DNA of 64,000 bases from Paenibacillus sinopodophylli (GCF_005930355.1 NZ_VDBO01000003.1:434001-498000); one strand, 5' to 3'; positions 24,999-34,500 are shown, numbered from the stretch's first letter. Notes: generated by a model from the letters alone, not told the origin. Numbers and translations: made by a program.

Positions 24999-25700
24999 TT
25001 AGTAATCTTCCACCCAACAAAACTTGTAGCCAAAGCCGCGAACCGTTTGAATATATTTCGGTTCTGAAGGATTGACCTCGATTTTTTTACGTAAATAGCG
25101 AATATGAACGCTTACCGTGTTCTCCTCGCTTGTTCCTTCCAGCCCCCAAATTCTGTCGTATAGCAAGCTTGCGCTAAACACTTGATTGGGGTGATCGGCC
25201 AAAAATAAGAGAAGCTGCCGTTCCTTAGCCGATAGTCCTACCGTCTTTCCGCTAACCGTTACTTCACAGCTATCCAGATCGATGCTCAATTCCTGATTAC
25301 GCAATCTATTTTTATAATTTGACTGCTTCCAATAAGCGTAGCTGCGCAACTGTGTCCGAATACGTGCGATCACGACATCGACATCGAATGGCTTCACGAT
25401 ATAATCGTTCGCCCCACCCTCCAAGCCGGCTACGATATCGCCGCCTTCCTTCCTGCAAGTAATTAGAATGACGGGGATATCCGAGCGGTTGCGAATTTCA
25501 GCGCACAGGCTCATCCCGTCTCCGTCCGGAAGGTTAATATCCAGCAGCGCCAGATTAGGCAATTCATTGCCCAGTAAAGCTTGTGCTTCTCTCACGCTTC
25601 CAGCTGTCGTCACGTGAAATCCGCTGCTCTCCACGCACAACCGCAGCAGCTCCCGAATATCCCGTTCATCCTCAACGATCATGATGTGCCCGTCAGACAT
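24999..25700 (-). CDS. OmpR/PhoB-family response regulator
   Basis: A 233-residue regulator. The receiver domain (residues 1-120) has the acidic pair VEDE, phospho-acceptor aspartate in ALLDINLPDGDG, a threonine in ILIT and a lysine in IVKPFD. The winged-helix DNA-binding domain (about 135-230) ends VRGFGYKFCWVEDY. The frame also opens with a GTG at 25709; the ATG at 25700 (MSDGHIMIVEDE) fits the family better and has AAAGGTAGG upstream. It pairs with the sensor kinase gene 145 bases upstream. A truncated duplicate of its first 12 codons lies at 33020-33073. Confidence 0.95.
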   Translation of the reverse strand: MSDGHIMIVEDERDIRELLRLCVESSGFHVTTAGSVREAQALLGNELPNLALLDINLPDGDGMSLCAEIRNRSDIPVILITCRKEGGDIVAGLEGGANDYIVKPFDVDVVIARIRTQLRSYAYWKQSNYKNRLRNQELSIDLDSCEVTVSGKTVGLSAKERQLLLFLADHPNQVFSASLLYDRIWGLEGTSEENTVSVHIRYLRKKIEVNPSEPKYIQTVRGFGYKFCWVEDY

Positions 25701-25845
25701 TATAAGCACCTACCTTTCACTCCGATATCGACTACATCCGACTTTTATTGTGGTATTCCCTCTGAAAATGACGCAGCACAATTTACATCCTAGCAACACC
25801 AGATTAAGAGTAAATTAAGAAAATGAAAAATGGAGACTCCCGCCC

Positions 25846-27891
25846 TTACGCGGTCTCCTCCGACTCCATCTCCCTTACATATGCATAACGCAACGGAAAA
25901 CGGATATAAAACGTGCTTCCTTGAGTAGATGAACGTTCAAGTCCGACCTCGCCGCCATGAGCGTTCATAATTTCTCGACATATCGGCAGTCCCAGCCCCG
26001 TTCCCGTAATCGCTCCTGTCTTAGCGCCCTTCCCCCGGTAATAGCGCTCGAAAATAGACTCCCGCTCCCCCTCATCTATCCCGTACCCACTGTCGATTAT
26101 CCGAATGGTAATGGCTGAAGGCTGAGCCCCGAGTTCCTCCATTGCCGCCTCGACGCGAATCGTACCTCCCGGAGCTGTAAACTTCCGCGCATTCGACAGC
26201 AAGTTAGCAAACACTTGCTCCACGCGCATCGGATCGGCGTAAATGGCCGTAAATCGATCTGGCCAATAAGGCTCCGGCATCGGAACCCAGGAGAAGGTAA
26301 AGCCCTGCTCCAGCATGTCCATCTGCACCTTCGAACACAGCCTTGCGAATAAAGCCCCAAACGGAACAAGCTCGAATTCGAACTGAATATGTTTATTTTC
26401 AAGCCGGACGATTTCCAGCATATCGTCGATCATCCGCTCCATCACCAGCGATTTATCATGAATGACCTGAAGATAGCGGGTTTCTCCCGCCGGAATCGTA
26501 CCATTCAGCATTAACTGGACATAACCTTTAATTGCTGTAATCGGCGTGTTGAGCTCATGACTCACTTCGGAATACATATTGCTGCGAATCTGATCGATGT
26601 GGGATAGCTTTTCATTGGTTATAATAAGCTCGCCATTTACCTTCGCCAGCTCCTTGTTCGTTGAACGTAACTGTACCATACGCATAAGCCGCATTCCCAT
26701 GATGATCCCGAAACAGATGACTACCCCGCCGAAGCCAAGAAAGGTCCAACTGATCTGGGCAAGCGCGTGATGCGACGTCAACAAGGTCCGCGTCGTAGGA
26801 AAGAGTCCGAATTGCCCGCTCATCGCCCGACCAAGTACAAGCCCTCCAACAAATAAGGCATTTCCGATGGCAAATACCATGATTTCCGAATTTCTTCGCC
26901 GTTTAAGAGCAAGAAAAAGGACAACTATTAATGTGAGTAACAGACATGTCGAAACATAATCGTAAAAAAGTCGATAAAATAGCAGCTGCGCATGTTCACC
27001 GAACAACAGCCAACCCGCAACCGCAACAAAGGCATAGACTAACACCACGTAACCAAGATTACGAATCCACTTGCTGCCTTTACCACCAACAATCGCATAC
27101 GTGATCAAAATCCCGCTGGCATATCCGATATACCAATTAAAGTGAATGAGCGATCCCCAGACCCATAGAGCTTCTGGTCGGAAAGCGAACTGCCAGCCTC
27201 CCCACATGACGGTTAAATCTATAGCAAGACTCACGAAAAAAACGGCAAAATAAATAAAAAGCGTTTGGCTGCGATTAAAAAAATACAATAGTAAAGATAC
27301 TGCGCTTAGCAGTAATAGCACAATTGCCCCAGCCCACATCGGCGCTTCCGTTCGCAGCAGCTTAAGCGCTAAAGACGATGAGGTTCCGGACCATACCTCG
27401 AAACCTTCCAAATTTTGATAAGGGGCAATGCGAGCCACCAGTACCTGATCTTCATTACCCGTTATATTCTCATACGAAATGATTCTCCAAGAAATAAATC
27501 CCGATGGTAGAAGCTTCTCTGACTTGAAGACAGGCTGGCCGTCCAGAAATAAGGCAATCTCAAAATCCTTAACTAAATAGGAATAGACCAGAAGCTGCCC
27601 CGGTGAAATCCCTTTTTTCGAAAGATCAGCTTTTAGCCAAAGCTCGTTGCCTGGATGAACGCCATTCCGATCCGAGTCCATCTGGGAGAATGGATGCCAT
27701 TCGGAAGGCAACTGTCCCTTAGTCATATTTCCGAAATAGTAGGCTTCCCAAGCGATCCTCGATGCCTGATTTTGATCCTCATGCGAGCTTGCCTGCACCG
27801 GGTTAGCTTGAAGAATGAGGCCAGCGGTAAGCAGCACAAGGATAAACCGTATGATGAGTAATCTATTCGAATGGCTCACAATATTGATCAT
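25846..27891 (-). CDS. 7TM-type sensor histidine kinase
   Basis: About 681 residues: signal peptide (LLIIRFILVLLTAGLILQA), an extracellular 7TMR-DISM-like beta domain to about 205, seven hydrophobic spans to about 420, a short coiled coil, then HisKA with the H-box SEVSHELNTPITAIK and HATPase with N-box LLSNARKF and the G-boxes DSGYGIDEGE and GTGLGLPIC. The open frame reaches 27945, but AAAGGAG and the signal peptide favour the ATG at 27891. It should phosphorylate the response regulator encoded downstream. The ligand may be a carbohydrate, as proposed for this extracellular class (family knowledge, not seen here). Confidence 0.93.
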   Translation of the reverse strand: MINIVSHSNRLLIIRFILVLLTAGLILQANPVQASSHEDQNQASRIAWEAYYFGNMTKGQLPSEWHPFSQMDSDRNGVHPGNELWLKADLSKKGISPGQLLVYSYLVKDFEIALFLDGQPVFKSEKLLPSGFISWRIISYENITGNEDQVLVARIAPYQNLEGFEVWSGTSSSLALKLLRTEAPMWAGAIVLLLLSAVSLLLYFFNRSQTLFIYFAVFFVSLAIDLTVMWGGWQFAFRPEALWVWGSLIHFNWYIGYASGILITYAIVGGKGSKWIRNLGYVVLVYAFVAVAGWLLFGEHAQLLFYRLFYDYVSTCLLLTLIVVLFLALKRRRNSEIMVFAIGNALFVGGLVLGRAMSGQFGLFPTTRTLLTSHHALAQISWTFLGFGGVVICFGIIMGMRLMRMVQLRSTNKELAKVNGELIITNEKLSHIDQIRSNMYSEVSHELNTPITAIKGYVQLMLNGTIPAGETRYLQVIHDKSLVMERMIDDMLEIVRLENKHIQFEFELVPFGALFARLCSKVQMDMLEQGFTFSWVPMPEPYWPDRFTAIYADPMRVEQVFANLLSNARKFTAPGGTIRVEAAMEELGAQPSAITIRIIDSGYGIDEGERESIFERYYRGKGAKTGAITGTGLGLPICREIMNAHGGEVGLERSSTQGSTFYIRFPLRYAYVREMESEETA

Positions 27892-28089
27892 GTCTCCTTT
27901 GGCACATCGTAGGCTTGTTGTCCTCAGTTTAACCTGTCTCTTCATTCAAATCCACATAGCTGGAGGTTCATTATGATCATATTGATACAGCTGAAGAATG
28001 GATTTTGCAATTGAATGGTCATCAGAGCTTGAAGATCAGCGTTTATCGCTATCGCAACAGTTAGAAAAGCGTTGCTGCGCATGTTTGTG

Positions 28090-28380
28090 GAATAAATTAC
28101 CCTTTAGCAAGGACGCACCGCGAAGCATTGGCCGCCAAGTTGAGAAGATCAAGCTTCACTTCGAGCCAGCGCAAGTGGTTCTTCAAGCATCTCGAGTCAA
28201 GCGGCTTCGACGACGAGCTGTTCGTCGAGCGGCTCAGCGAACTGAAAGCCCAGCACGACCAGCTTGAGCGACGCAAGACCGAGGCCGAAGGGCAACTGGT
28301 GGACAGCATGTCCGACCCTGTCCCGCTCCAGCTTGACCCGACCATCGAAAAGCATTTTTTGAACTGCAGGCAACATCGCT
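28090..28380 (+). pseudogene. relic resembling the coiled-coil tail of a large recombinase
   Basis: A plus-strand frame without a start codon reads THREALAAKLRR, then FFKHLESSGFDDELFVERL and SELKAQHDQLERRKTEAEGQ before it degenerates. The charged pattern resembles the C-terminal coiled coil of large serine recombinases. The segment is visibly richer in GC than its surroundings, which suggests transfer. The identification is tentative; no catalytic part remains. Confidence 0.35.
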
Positions 28381-28448
28381 GTCGATTGCCAAGGCAGTCC
28401 AGGTTATTCATCTGGCAGCGGGGAATCCGGGTTATCGGTTCTACAAAA

Positions 28449-28484
28449 CAAGGCTGCTTTGAATTTGACTTCAAAACAGCCTTG
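28449..28484 (-). terminator. intrinsic terminator of the second SLH gene
   Basis: CAAGGCTG / CAGCCTTG with an inner TTGAA/TTCAA extension, followed by TTTTGTAG on the minus strand. It lies 12 bases past the SLH gene stop. Confidence 0.85.
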
Positions 28485-28495
28485 GTCTAGATTCT

Positions 28496-31400
28496 TTACT
28501 TGCCTTTTTGTTCCAGCATTTTTAAGAGCACCGTTACCGCCTCTGCTCTTGTCGTTTTATCTCCAGGAGCGAATTGGTTCGCACCTTTGCCTTCAATAAT
28601 ACCCAGATTTTTTATAGTGGCCACAGCGATTTTCGCCCAGTCCGGAATGTCTATATCATCTGCAAAGCCAGGTGTCTCAGTTGTTCCGCCAGTCAGACCC
28701 AAGGCCTTTGCAACCATCTTAGCCATTTCTGCACGAGTGATTTCCGCATTCGGGCGGAAGGAGCCGTCCTCATAACCACTAATAATACCCGTGTACACGG
28801 CCTGCGCGATAGATTTCTGCGCCCAGGAGCCAATCATCGCCTTGTCGGTGAACGTCAGGGCTGCTCCATCTCCTTGCGGTTTGAGCGCATTCATCAGCAT
28901 GACCGCAAATTCCGCGCGTGTCACGGTGCGGCCTGGCTTGAACGTGTTGTCCGGATAGCCCTTAATGATGCCCGCGCTTACCGCTTGCTTAATACTGGCT
29001 TCCGCCCAATGTGCGGCAATATCGCTGAAGCTCACTTTCGTTAATCCGTCCGTTGTCGGAGGGGCAGTATTGGCTACCGCAAATACAGCGTATTTAGTAA
29101 AGTGATTAACCTCTACGGTAATGTTGTTGCCGCTCACAGTGCCGCCAACCTTCACCCATTCCTTCTTTACTTCTTCATAATAGAAGACGACCGCCTTCTC
29201 ATTGCCCTTCAAGCTATTTAGATCAAATTTGAAAGAGAGCGTGACAGGTTTGTCGAAGTTCTCCACAAAGCTTTTCAGAATTTCGAATATCGGGCTAAGC
29301 AGAATATCCTTATTTGTAATCAACGTCTGTACATCCGAGACTTTATCGATCGTTAATTTCAACTCTTTGCCTGTAGCGTTAGCAGGAATGACGATCTTGA
29401 TCTCATCGCCTTGGCTAACCTCTCCCGCTTTGCCTGCTGGAAGCGTTAAATGACCATCTATAGAGGTGACCTTGGTGTCACTCGTTGGCGGAGTTGGAGT
29501 GTATGAGCCACCATCACCGTTCGTTGCGACCATCATGCTTTCGCTGACATTCGAAATGTTTCCCAACATATCAACAGCTTTAGCCGTATAAATATACTGC
29601 TTCGAAGCAGAAAGTCCGGTATCGACATACGTACTTTCAGCCGTTTCCACAATGAGCGTCCCATCACGGTAAATCATATATTTGGCCACACCCGAATCAT
29701 CGTTCGCAGCAAGATGAAGCGTAATCGAGTTTTTCGTTTTTGCGCCGGATGTGATTGTTACCTGGTTCGGTGCGGTCGTGTCCGCCAGCACTCCGTATGT
29801 GGAGAAATGGCTGACTGTCGTCTCAATGCCGTTGTCCGTTACTTGGGAAGGATTATATTCCCACTTGCCAGTAGACACGTTGTAATAATAAACAGCGAGC
29901 TTACTCCTATCTGAACTATCGTCATACCCGAGTGTAATCTGTACAGGTTGAGTAATGGTCATGCCTTCAAATTGGAATTCGATAACTTGTCCTGCTCTAG
30001 CGAGTTTAACCTCCCCGGAGGGCGTGGCGTTCGAATTTTGTACCGTCAATATTGTCCCTTCGGGAATTACCAGTCCGTCAGGTAGCTTAATTTCGAGCCC
30101 GCCCGGGTACGTAAGCGTACGAACCGAAGGGTCTAATTGCATCGGCTCTCCTATGATACCTTCTCGGGCAATTGTGACCACGTATGTCGTGTTTGAGCCG
30201 TCTTGCGCCGTCACGGTAATCCGAATAGGGTTATGTCCGACGAACAAGCTTGATGCACTGTAGCCATATACATTTCCCGTTACCGAATTGTAATTCGCCC
30301 CTGTAACCGTTAGAGATTGGTTAGGATCGCCTTTACTCAGAAAAAGGTTAAGAGTAGAAACCGAATTCTCAACTCGTACAGCATAATTCGTCTGCGATGG
30401 TGAAAAATGGAGCATTCCATAATCCAGTGACAAGCCGGACAATAATGTGTTCGCTGACAGCCATTGTGCATACAAGGTAACATTCTGAGTGCCTATAAAA
30501 AAACTCACCCCACTGGCATAGCTAATGCCGCTTCCGTCCGCCGCTGTATTCCAACCTGCAAAAGTATATTCCGTCTTCACCAGATTCCCGTTGTTGCCGG
30601 ATACCGATACCGAAACGCCCTGCTCATACGAGCCGCTGTCGGTCGGTACGCTTCCTCCCGTACTGCCGTTGCCGCTATATGTCACCGTAAATGTAGGGTT
30701 CATTATCCATTTTGCATATAGCGTCACATCGGACGAGCCCATACTGAATGAAGCGCCTGAAGCATAATCTGTTCCGATTCCATCCGCCTGCGTATTCCAA
30801 CCTGCAAACGTATAGTGAGTCTTCACCAGATTTCCGCTGTTCCCAGATACCGACACCGTATTGCCCTGCTCATACGAGCCACTGTCCGTCGGTACGCTTC
30901 CTCCCGTACTGCCGTTGCCGTTATATGTCACTTTGAATGTAGGGGTCAATATCCATTTTGCATATAACGTCACATCGGACAAGCCCATGCTGAATGACGC
31001 GCCTGAAGCATAATCTGTTCCGGTTCCATCCGCCTGCGTATTCCAACCTGCAAACGTATAGTGAGTCTTGAGTAAAGTTGCCGTATTGCTATAAACGTTG
31101 ACTGTTTCGCCTTGCGAATACGACTTGCTGTCAGTCGGCACACTCCCGCCTGTGTTTCCGTTACCGTCATAAGCCACAAACTTTTGTATTTCCTGCAAAT
31201 AGGGATATCCGTTATTGCGCGATGGACTTATCCCCCAAATGCTTGTGAAGTTCCAGTTTGAATCTGCATAAGTGCTTTGCGTCTTCATCTCCGTGGTCGA
31301 TCGGCCAACGCCTTGGCCTGTATCCGATTGACCTGTTGTACCCGAGTCGTAGAAGCTGTAGCTGATCGTTCCACTACTATTGTTGCCAATCAAACCGCCT

Positions 31401-32962
31401 ACTTTGGTCCCGCTTCCCGTTACACTTCCTGCTGCATAGCTGTAGCTGATTGTTCCGCTGTTGGTGCCAATCAAACCACCTACATTGGTGCCGGTTCCTG
31501 TTACGTTTCCTGCTGCATAGCCGTAGCTAATCTCTCCGAAATTGGCTCCAACCAAACCGCCTACATTGGTACTGCTTCCTGTTACATTTGCTTTTGCGAA
31601 GCTGTTACTAACCGTTCCATAGTAATTGTAGCCAATCAAACCGCCTACACTGGCGCTTGTTCCTGTTACACTTCCTGTTACATAGCTGTTGCTTATCTCA
31701 CCGCCATCGATACGGCCTACCAAGCCGCCTACATATTGTTTGCCTGTAACATTTACATTTTCCAGAATCATATTGGAAACACTTGCATCATAGTCTATAT
31801 AACCAAACAACCCTGAAAAATTATCATTAGGTCTATTAATCGTCAAGCCTGTGATCTTGTGTCCATTGCCGTCCATATGCCCCTGAAATCGGCCGCTAGA
31901 ACCCCCGATCGGCAACCATTCTTGGCCATAGCTGCTCAAATCAATATCCGCCGTCAGCTTGAAATGCAGATCCAAACCCAAATAATTCCTGACCGTATCC
32001 AGCTCCTCACCGGTTGTAATCTGATAAGGATCACTTGCAGTACCCGTTCCAACGTTTAAAGTCTTCCTCCATTTCGCGTACAGCGTCACATCGGACGTGA
32101 TTACGCCTTCAGCGTCTGCTTTATAATCCACTCCATGTCCATCCGCCTGCGTGTTCCAGCCTGCGAAAGTGTAGCCTGTCTTCACCAGATTTCCGTTGTT
32201 GCCAGAAATCGACACCTTAATGCCCTTATATGAGCCGCTGTTAGCGGGCACCTCTCCTCCAGTGCTGCCGTTGCCGTTATACACCACGGTATACCTAGGG
32301 TGTACGGTAAACGTCGTGGTCGCTTCGCTTGCGGCATGAGCGTCGTCCCCTTGAAAGGCAGCGGTAATGGCGTGTATACCGATCGCCAGAGCGGATGTCT
32401 TAAAGCTGGCGCTGGACGAGGCGCTTAGGAGTTCTCCCCATCCCACCGTAATCGTCATGTCATCTTGACCCCAGAAGGTGAAAGTTTGAGCAGCAGCATC
32501 CATCGTAATGTTCGATAAATAACGCGCTCCTGCCTTTTCCAGTTGGTTAACAATATTGCCGGAAGCGTCGTAAGTAACAATGTTCATCGCAATGCGATTA
32601 TCCCCAAAGCTGTAAGCCCGGTAGGTGTATGCCCCCCATTGAATAACGGGACAAGCAGAGCCACAGTTCGTTGTCGTAATCACTGGTTCAGCCGTAGTTA
32701 ATCCAACTGTCATAAGGTCCTGATTACCATCCCTGAAGGTGACTGTCCCGCTGGGGGTCATTCCACCGATTACCGGATCGAGTGCAGTGATGTTAAAGGT
32801 CACATCCTCCCCATAAGTTGAATCCATGGAATTTGCTAAAATCTTCAATGTGGCCGTACCCTGAGCTTTAGCGACCCCCGAATAAACGTTGATGAATACT
32901 GCCAAAGCGAGGAAGACCGTGAATATCTTTTTCTGTTTTACCATTCCCAAAATATGATGCAC
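28496..32962 (-). CDS. giant SLH-domain surface protein with GLUG and InlB-type repeats
   Basis: 1488 residues from a GTG preceded by AAAGGAG. Order: signal peptide (1-34), Ig-like domain (35-222), an InlB/Flg_new repeat (225-300, YTFAGWNTQADG...LYAKW), five GLUG repeats (about 400-560, VGGLIG.NSGTISYSYA motifs), three more InlB-type repeats (594-841), a cadherin-like domain, two ZU5-like beta domains flanking a fibronectin-III-like domain (937-1300), then three SLH modules (1308-1488, TRAEF/TRAEM/TRAEA). GLUG and InlB repeats are typical of adhesins. The last 330 residues parallel the first SLH protein, showing a shared wall-anchor cassette. A two-component system lies downstream and a relic of a second one upstream. 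Confidence 0.9.
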   Translation of the reverse strand: MHHILGMVKQKKIFTVFLALAVFINVYSGVAKAQGTATLKILANSMDSTYGEDVTFNITALDPVIGGMTPSGTVTFRDGNQDLMTVGLTTAEPVITTTNCGSACPVIQWGAYTYRAYSFGDNRIAMNIVTYDASGNIVNQLEKAGARYLSNITMDAAAQTFTFWGQDDMTITVGWGELLSASSSASFKTSALAIGIHAITAAFQGDDAHAASEATTTFTVHPRYTVVYNGNGSTGGEVPANSGSYKGIKVSISGNNGNLVKTGYTFAGWNTQADGHGVDYKADAEGVITSDVTLYAKWRKTLNVGTGTASDPYQITTGEELDTVRNYLGLDLHFKLTADIDLSSYGQEWLPIGGSSGRFQGHMDGNGHKITGLTINRPNDNFSGLFGYIDYDASVSNMILENVNVTGKQYVGGLVGRIDGGEISNSYVTGSVTGTSASVGGLIGYNYYGTVSNSFAKANVTGSSTNVGGLVGANFGEISYGYAAGNVTGTGTNVGGLIGTNSGTISYSYAAGSVTGSGTKVGGLIGNNSSGTISYSFYDSGTTGQSDTGQGVGRSTTEMKTQSTYADSNWNFTSIWGISPSRNNGYPYLQEIQKFVAYDGNGNTGGSVPTDSKSYSQGETVNVYSNTATLLKTHYTFAGWNTQADGTGTDYASGASFSMGLSDVTLYAKWILTPTFKVTYNGNGSTGGSVPTDSGSYEQGNTVSVSGNSGNLVKTHYTFAGWNTQADGIGTDYASGASFSMGSSDVTLYAKWIMNPTFTVTYSGNGSTGGSVPTDSGSYEQGVSVSVSGNNGNLVKTEYTFAGWNTAADGSGISYASGVSFFIGTQNVTLYAQWLSANTLLSGLSLDYGMLHFSPSQTNYAVRVENSVSTLNLFLSKGDPNQSLTVTGANYNSVTGNVYGYSASSLFVGHNPIRITVTAQDGSNTTYVVTIAREGIIGEPMQLDPSVRTLTYPGGLEIKLPDGLVIPEGTILTVQNSNATPSGEVKLARAGQVIEFQFEGMTITQPVQITLGYDDSSDRSKLAVYYYNVSTGKWEYNPSQVTDNGIETTVSHFSTYGVLADTTAPNQVTITSGAKTKNSITLHLAANDDSGVAKYMIYRDGTLIVETAESTYVDTGLSASKQYIYTAKAVDMLGNISNVSESMMVATNGDGGSYTPTPPTSDTKVTSIDGHLTLPAGKAGEVSQGDEIKIVIPANATGKELKLTIDKVSDVQTLITNKDILLSPIFEILKSFVENFDKPVTLSFKFDLNSLKGNEKAVVFYYEEVKKEWVKVGGTVSGNNITVEVNHFTKYAVFAVANTAPPTTDGLTKVSFSDIAAHWAEASIKQAVSAGIIKGYPDNTFKPGRTVTRAEFAVMLMNALKPQGDGAALTFTDKAMIGSWAQKSIAQAVYTGIISGYEDGSFRPNAEITRAEMAKMVAKALGLTGGTTETPGFADDIDIPDWAKIAVATIKNLGIIEGKGANQFAPGDKTTRAEAVTVLLKMLEQKGK

Positions 32963-33019
32963 TCCTATCTCTCCTTTGTTATATCAAATAGAAAATAACA
33001 ATTAATATAATTCCAATAT

Positions 33020-33073
33020 TTAAATAGATCTGATGCTTTCGTCCTCCACAATCATAATTTGCTCGTCAGACAT
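33020..33073 (-). pseudogene. N-terminal fragment of a response regulator gene
   Basis: Seventeen codons from ATG at 33073 read MSDEQIMIVEDE then SIRSI and a stop. Ten of the first twelve residues equal those of the regulator at 24999-25700 (MSDGHIMIVEDE). The bases upstream also resemble the interval between that regulator and its kinase (TTAAGAGTAGATTAAGA against TTAAGAGTAAATTAAGA). It is the edge of a duplicated two-component locus that was otherwise deleted. Confidence 0.7.
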
Positions 33074-33174
33074 AATAGGGACACTATGCGAATAGTATCA
33101 GCTTCAGTTTAAGAGTAGATTAAGAGATGCAAAAAAGAGACTCCGTAAAGCTCGCAATCTCTTCCGATAGATCT

Positions 33175-33378
33175 CTAATCTGTACCTCCCGGCATGAAAT
33201 ATAGCGGATTTTTCTGCGGAACGGCACAAACGATTCGGACATCTGATATCCTTGGTCGTGGAACCCAGTTTACTATGTATCTACCATGTGCATAACAAAT
33301 TGTATACTTCAACTCGGGGTTTACTGAATCTAAATTGTATTTTGCCCGAGCTGGGCTCTTACAAAAATACTTATTCAT
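33175..33378 (-). CDS. small protein of unknown function
   Basis: 67 residues, basic, with three cysteines and a C-terminal NPLYFMPGGTD; no membrane segment and no family recognised. The ribosome binding site GAGGGATG lies six bases before the ATG at 33378, which supports translation. A striking 15-base inverted repeat lies 20 bases further upstream. Stand-alone gene between the regulator relic and rlmH. Confidence 0.5.
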   Translation of the reverse strand: MNKYFCKSPARAKYNLDSVNPELKYTICYAHGRYIVNWVPRPRISDVRIVCAVPQKNPLYFMPGGTD

Positions 33379-33398
33379 TCAGATCATCCCTCTTAAAG

Positions 33399-33439
33399 CG
33401 ATTACACCATTTTTAGTATACTGGAAAATGGTGTAATCG
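33399..33439. repeat. 15-base perfect inverted repeat upstream of the small gene
   Basis: CGATTACACCATTTT (33399-33413) and AAAATGGTGTAATCG (33425-33439) flank an 11-base centre containing TATACT on the minus strand. The arms are AT-rich and carry no U-tract, so an operator or a folded leader is more likely than a terminator. Confidence 0.6.
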
Positions 33440-33555
33440 GTCGATTTTTCTCAAAAGCAAAGACCCTACAGTCGAAGGCTATAGGAGCTCAAACTCTTCA
33501 TATCTCATTTTCGTTTTACACTCCCGCATATCCTCAACACCCGGATTTTTCGCCG

Positions 33556-34044
33556 TTACTTGTGATAAGGTTCCCCCCGATTTATCTTCACAGCTCGATA
33601 AATTTGCTCCACCAGCACCAGCCGCATTAACTGGTGCGGCAGCGTCATGCGCCCAAAGCTAAGCTTCTGTTGGGCACGCTTCAATACAGCGGGAGCAAGA
33701 CCATTGCTCCCGCCAATAACAAAAGCCACGTGGCTCCGCCCATACGTGGCTAATTTATCGAGCTGGCCCGCGAGATCCTCGCTTGACCAGAGCTCGCCTT
33801 CAAGCGCGAGCGCAACTACGTGCGCCTCAGGCTTCAGCTGCGCTAGAAGCCTCTCGCCCTCTCGCTCGCGCACAATTGCTTCCTCCGCCGGACTCATCGT
33901 CTCCGGCGCTTTCTCATCGGGCACTTCCGTGAGCGTAAGCTTCACGTACGGCCCGAGACGCTTGGCATATTCCGCTATGCCAAGCACCAAGTACTTTTCC
34001 TTCAGCTTGCCGACGGCAGCTATTTGTATATGCAAACCCGACAC
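33556..34044 (-). CDS. rlmH: 23S rRNA (pseudouridine-1915-N3)-methyltransferase RlmH
   Basis: A 162-residue SPOUT methyltransferase, the usual size (about 159). Conserved features: VGKLKEKY near the start, the SAM-binding FVIGGSNGL, and the C-terminal [17 protein letters not shown] followed by NRGEPYHK. It methylates the modified base in helix 69 of 23S rRNA. The start is GTG at 34044; a TTG at 34035 with AAGGGA at better spacing is an alternative. It follows the small CxxH/CxxC gene, the same order as in Bacillus, downstream of the wal operon and htrC. Confidence 0.97.
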   Translation of the reverse strand: MSGLHIQIAAVGKLKEKYLVLGIAEYAKRLGPYVKLTLTEVPDEKAPETMSPAEEAIVREREGERLLAQLKPEAHVVALALEGELWSSEDLAGQLDKLATYGRSHVAFVIGGSNGLAPAVLKRAQQKLSFGRMTLPHQLMRLVLVEQIYRAVKINRGEPYHK

Positions 34045-34072
34045 TTCCCTTTATGCTTTTATTCCTTATTAC

Positions 34073-34240
34073 CTAAACCACCAGAAACGTAGCTGGTTCA
34101 TCACAAAAATCACATTTCCGCGGTGGATCCCAATCTGCGAATTGTGTCTCCTTCAAATCAACAACATCCGGTGCATCCTCATATTCATCTACAAATCGGT
34201 CCAAGGCCGTCTCCATATGCTCTTTACACACACAATACAT
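34073..34240 (-). CDS. CxxH/CxxC small protein (BA_5709 family)
   Basis: A 55-residue acidic protein starting MYCVCKEHMETALDRF and carrying a second pair CDFC near the C-terminus, so four cysteines and a histidine could bind zinc. This family is regularly encoded next to rlmH in Bacillales. AGGAAG lies about ten bases before the ATG. It is short enough to be missed by automatic gene callers. Function unknown. Confidence 0.82.
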   Translation of the reverse strand: MYCVCKEHMETALDRFVDEYEDAPDVVDLKETQFADWDPPRKCDFCDEPATFLVV

Positions 34241-34296
34241 CGTCTGCACGCTTCCTATCCTAGTTGAATGTATTTTGCCTAACGGTTTCTTCTTAA

Positions 34297-34500
34297 CTAA
34301 CCGTCATCTAATTCCTGTTCCACGATCCCTGCTACCGTCTTACCAGTCTGTCCAAAAATATCTATACCCAGCATATCAGAAAACGCCCTCCCTTTGAAGT
34401 CGACAATTTCCGCAAACGTTATGCATTCACCAACATTAGCCTCTAATGCTTTGCCCCATCTCAGCTTATTCCGTTTGTATCGCTCACCTTCCAACCTCAT
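34297..34500 (-). CDS. doubtful small open frame
   Basis: 67 codons between htrC and the CxxH/CxxC gene, reading MRLEGERYKRNKLRWGKALE and ending TVAGIVEQELDDG. Composition is protein-like, but there is no good ribosome binding site and I recognise no family. It could be a real small gene or a relic. Confidence 0.3.
   Translation of the reverse strand: MRLEGERYKRNKLRWGKALEANVGECITFAEIVDFKGRAFSDMLGIDIFGQTGKTVAGIVEQELDDG

Noticed and set aside
28128-28490. Intact plus-strand gene of 120 codons
   Set aside because: No ribosome binding site, and its end runs through the terminator of the SLH gene; only the middle resembles a protein, as a relic.
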